DNA from: a virus
Direction: 5' to 3' (one strand)
Virus record (IMG/VR): IMGVR_UViG_3300027763_000139
Location: 1 to 34,642 of that record
Length of the DNA stretch: 34,642 nucleotides
Under the pieces are notes generated by a model. It saw only the letters and a list, made by a program, of their open reading frames with translations, made no database searches and was not told the DNA's origin. The translations under genes and the position numbers were made by a program. Below are positions 31,864 to 34,642 of the stretch, piece after piece (the stretch's first letter is position 1; the number at the start of each line of letters is the position of its first letter).

Positions 31864-31865
31864 CT

Positions 31866-33653
31866 ATGGCAACATATTATAAATATGCAGAACGAAGTGC
31901 GGACAGTCAGGTCAATTGGGCTGAAATAGGGAAGGGTATCTCTGATATGCTTGCTGACGAAGTAAAGATTCGTGAAGAAAAGAAAGCTGCAATTGATAAA
32001 TCAACACGTGAGTTTCAGCAAACTTTACAGAATGCTCCTCAAGGTCAATTTCAAGATGCTAATAAGTTTACCAATGACTATGCTCATTCTATGATGGAGC
32101 AGCAAATGATTGATACCAAGTTATTAAAGTCGGGTAAAATGAAGTTGCAGGATTATACATTAAGAAGACAAAACTATATAGACGGAACAAATACGTTATT
32201 TGATTTACAAAAACTATATCAAGAGAATTATAGACAAAAAATGGAAGGTGTTCAAACCGGAGAATTTCAACCATTAACAGGTGCTAATATGGCATCAGTT
32301 GAGGGATTTGGTGATTTTTCAAAATCAAAAGCCGTAATTGACCCTGCAACAGGAGTTGTAAATGTTGGTATATTAGAACCTGACCCAAACAATCAGGGTG
32401 TAATGAGATTAACCAATGATGTAGTTCCTGTTAATGTTATTAGGGGAAAAATATTAACAAATATACCCGCTTTTAAAGTTGAAGAGGCAATGAATAGCAC
32501 TGTTAAAACTTTAGGAAATAGAATAAAAGTATTACAAGAAATTGCAACTCAAACAAAAGCAGGAAGCATTACAAAACTAACAGGAGGAGCAATAGATTCT
32601 GCAAAATATCCTCAATTTAAAGATGATGTAGATAAATTTAATAAAGCAGTAGATGAAACTGTAAAGTCTTATTTTGCAGACCCATATCATTTATCATCTG
32701 TACTTACAATGCAGGTAGGTAATTATGATGGTACATCATTTACGTATGATAAAGAGTTAGCTAAAAAAGACCCAAGCAAATTGCTTTTAAAAATAAATCC
32801 AAGCACAGGTCTTGGTATATTAGATGAATCAGGTGCTCATTATAAAGCACAAGAACAAGAAGCTAAGGATTGGGTTAAGACTCAATTGTTAGCTAAAATG
32901 GATAGCAAAGTAGAGGTTGACTTAGGAGGATTTGCTCCACAACCAAGACAGCCATCTCAATATGAATATGAGAGAGCAGATGCTAGAAAAGCAGGGAAAG
33001 CTGCAGTAGGTGCTTGGAATCAATTATATACAGGCAAAACAGCGGCTGAAAAGCAAGCAGCAGCAGATATATTATTAGGTACTCCAAATGCTCAGAGTTT
33101 AGGGTTACTTGGTATTGATGTAAGCACTCCGGGTCGTGTTAAACTTACGTATGCTGACTCTAAAAAGAATAGAGATATTCCAATGATTGACGCAAGTGGT
33201 AAACCTATTAGCATATATGATTTTGCTGCTATAGGAACAGAACTTCACGGAGTAACAGATAGAAATGAAGCTGTAAAAGCAGGTGGTGGCGGAAGTGGAT
33301 ATGGTGCATTAACAAAAGAGCAATTAAAAGACGTTAAAGCTACAAGAACAGGAGGCGGAGGAATTGCTCCTGTAGTAAATATACTGCCTGAATTGTTTAC
33401 CGTAAGGTCAGGACCGTCAACTAAATCATTACAAAGTTTATTGGGTCCTTCTTTTAAAGTAACCGATATGGGAGGTCCTTTTGGAAATGATGTTGAAGTT
33501 ACTGCACCAAATGGTCAGAAATTTACTTATAATGCAAACTTAAAGAAAGATGAAGCTGCAATAGCAAAAGCAGACCTTGAACAATTTATAAAAGTTAATG
33601 GAGCACCGGCAGGTGGTTCAGGTGGTGGTGGGGTTGATTACGGTAACAAATAA
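31866..33653 (+). CDS. Internal virion protein candidate 2 (595 aa)
   Basis: The 595-residue protein has a long helical, charged first third (AEIGKGISDMLADEVKIREE, QTLQNAPQGQFQDANKFTND) and a mixed middle. A low-complexity Gly-rich stretch lies near residues 474-479 (GGGGSG), a C-terminal globular part follows (PELFTVRSGPSTKSLQSLLG), and the end is a Gly-rich tail (PAGGSGGGGVDYGNK). There is no signal peptide. It lies two bases after the preceding ejection-type gene and before another large one, analogous to T7 gp15 between gp14 and gp16. Function is inferred from order only. Confidence 0.6.
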   Translation: MATYYKYAERSADSQVNWAEIGKGISDMLADEVKIREEKKAAIDKSTREFQQTLQNAPQGQFQDANKFTNDYAHSMMEQQMIDTKLLKSGKMKLQDYTLRRQNYIDGTNTLFDLQKLYQENYRQKMEGVQTGEFQPLTGANMASVEGFGDFSKSKAVIDPATGVVNVGILEPDPNNQGVMRLTNDVVPVNVIRGKILTNIPAFKVEEAMNSTVKTLGNRIKVLQEIATQTKAGSITKLTGGAIDSAKYPQFKDDVDKFNKAVDETVKSYFADPYHLSSVLTMQVGNYDGTSFTYDKELAKKDPSKLLLKINPSTGLGILDESGAHYKAQEQEAKDWVKTQLLAKMDSKVEVDLGGFAPQPRQPSQYEYERADARKAGKAAVGAWNQLYTGKTAAEKQAAADILLGTPNAQSLGLLGIDVSTPGRVKLTYADSKKNRDIPMIDASGKPISIYDFAAIGTELHGVTDRNEAVKAGGGGSGYGALTKEQLKDVKATRTGGGGIAPVVNILPELFTVRSGPSTKSLQSLLGPSFKVTDMGGPFGNDVEVTAPNGQKFTYNANLKKDEAAIAKADLEQFIKVNGAPAGGSGGGGVDYGNK

Positions 33654-33664
33654 AAATTGAAAAA

Positions 33665-34642
33665 ATGGACGAACAAGTAATTGATGACTTATATAGTAGA
33701 GCAGTCTCAAAAGGTTATGCAAAAAGTAAAGGAGAGTTTGTTCAGTTACTTCATAGCGATAATGAAGTCTTTAACGATATGTATTCATACGTAAAAGAAA
33801 AAGGTTACCAAAAAACGCCTGATGACTTTTCATCTTTAGTTGGTAAAAAAAAAGTCGGTACGGAATCTCCTTTGGCAAATGGTTCTTTGGCTTCACAAAA
33901 ACCTACTGAAACAGTTATTGTTGGTCCAATGGGGATGACGGGTTTGCAAAGAACAAAAGAATATAAGCCCGCAGACGAGTTTGAAGGTAAGGGCGTTGGG
34001 TATATTGTAGGAGATTTACTTAAGACGGCAGGAAAGGGTGCGGTTAAATTCCCTGCAGATGTTTTAGAAACAGCATCAATAGCAACTGCAGGAATAAAAA
34101 ATTTAATAGCCAAGACGGGAGCAGTAGAAGAGTCCGATGCTTCAAAGTTTACCATATACAAGGGTGCTCAAGAATACAAAAAATTATTAGATGAAGTAAT
34201 CCCAACGGATAAAGATATTTCAAGTGGTTTTTGGGGACAAACTGCAAAGGCTATTGGTGAAATGGTTCCAATTATTCTATCAGGATTTACAGCAGGAGGA
34301 GCCAAAACAGTAGCTATGGCTGCAGCAAAGAAAGGAACAAAACTTGAGTCAGTTATAAACTATGGTAAGGGGTTGGCATCAAGAATGGCTACGCCTCAAG
34401 GTGCGTTAACAATTTCTCAAGTAGCTGCACCATCTTATGAGCAAGCTAAAAATGAAGGGGCTACAGAAAATGAAGCATTAACTTATGCTATTCAAAATGC
34501 GTTGGTTTCCTACCCAATAGAAATGCTTCCTGTAGACGGGTTGTTTAAGAGATTAGACAGGGCGTTGGTAGGGAATAAAGGAGTTGAAATTTTAAAAAGA
34601 GCGGTTATTGGCGGTTCCGAAGAAGCCATCACTGAAGGTATT
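33665..34642 (+). CDS. Large internal virion protein candidate, cut by the window end
   Basis: The frame is open from ATG at 33665 to the last base (326 codons), so it is 3'-incomplete. The first 60 residues (LYSRAVSKGYAKSKGEFVQL, then DMYSYVKEKGYQKTPDDFSS) form a small duplicated helical unit: SKGYAKSKGEF and EKGYQKTPDDF recur about 30 residues apart. Such an N-terminus is common in very large virion proteins of Bacteroidetes phages. Later parts are helical with amphipathic and Gly/Ala-rich segments (EMVPIILSGFTAGGAKTVAM). By position it corresponds to T7 gp16, the largest ejection protein; whether a lytic transglycosylase domain follows cannot be seen. Confidence 0.65.
   Translation, partial: MDEQVIDDLYSRAVSKGYAKSKGEFVQLLHSDNEVFNDMYSYVKEKGYQKTPDDFSSLVGKKKVGTESPLANGSLASQKPTETVIVGPMGMTGLQRTKEYKPADEFEGKGVGYIVGDLLKTAGKGAVKFPADVLETASIATAGIKNLIAKTGAVEESDASKFTIYKGAQEYKKLLDEVIPTDKDISSGFWGQTAKAIGEMVPIILSGFTAGGAKTVAMAAAKKGTKLESVINYGKGLASRMATPQGALTISQVAAPSYEQAKNEGATENEALTYAIQNALVSYPIEMLPVDGLFKRLDRALVGNKGVEILKRAVIGGSEEAITEGI

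Noticed and set aside
1-34642. tRNA or rRNA genes, integrase, or host flanking genes
   Set aside because: No cloverleaf-like segment, rRNA-like sequence or integrase/host gene was recognised on either strand by eye; small structured RNAs could have been missed without a covariance search.

Overview
The window is one contiguous, entirely plus-strand block of a tailed-phage genome (or prophage), packed with late genes: lysis, receptor-binding fibre, terminase, portal, scaffold, capsid, neck/tail and internal virion proteins. The DNA is AT-rich. Starts lack Shine-Dalgarno sequences and are preceded by A-rich stretches. The promoters I can see have the TAnnTTTG -7 element typical of Bacteroidetes, and one signal peptide ends in FAQ, common in that phylum. 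I infer a phage of a Bacteroidetes host, probably a flavobacterium. There is no integrase, repressor, replication gene, tRNA or CRISPR array here.

Layout. 1-2450: five very small, mostly basic proteins, a small beta-rich virion-like protein, a coiled-coil membrane protein and a secreted cysteine-containing protein. 2461-4265: lysis cassette, with a membrane/coiled-coil protein, an overlapping lipoprotein, a holin, an M15 peptidase endolysin and a unimolecular-spanin-like lipoprotein whose start lies inside the endolysin gene. 4280-12255: adsorption module, led by a promoter. It has a short protein and a giant fibre sharing the same N-terminal docking sequence. The fibre ends in an S74 intramolecular chaperone that is out of frame because 74 bp are missing from a repeat. 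Two paralogous small proteins follow.

12324-18913: tightly overlapping genes. They comprise small proteins, a GroES-like candidate, a 2-oxoglutarate/Fe(II) oxygenase, a terminase small-subunit candidate, the terminase large subunit (with no usable ATG) and the portal. 18932-21534: own promoter, scaffold, major capsid protein and a strong intrinsic terminator. 21563-24267: head/neck proteins, with a second terminator directly followed by a promoter. 24269-30590: a very large tail/stabilisation protein and two accessory tail proteins carrying a cysteine-rich repeat. 30597-34642: a GNAT-like gene with its own promoter, then three consecutive internal-virion (ejection) protein candidates, the last cut by the window end.

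The order (terminase-portal-scaffold-capsid-ring/neck-stabilisation-ejection proteins, with no tape measure or tail sheath seen) suggests a short-tailed podovirus-like particle. It is broadly reminiscent of T7/P22 or crAss-like organisation, but I could not test homology. The most notable points are the repeat-associated break in the fibre gene, a repeated promoter-leader-start module (TAnnTTTGTA...AATCAAATCAAATG), the ATG-less terminase start, shared modules between virion proteins, and a possible duplicate spanin system.
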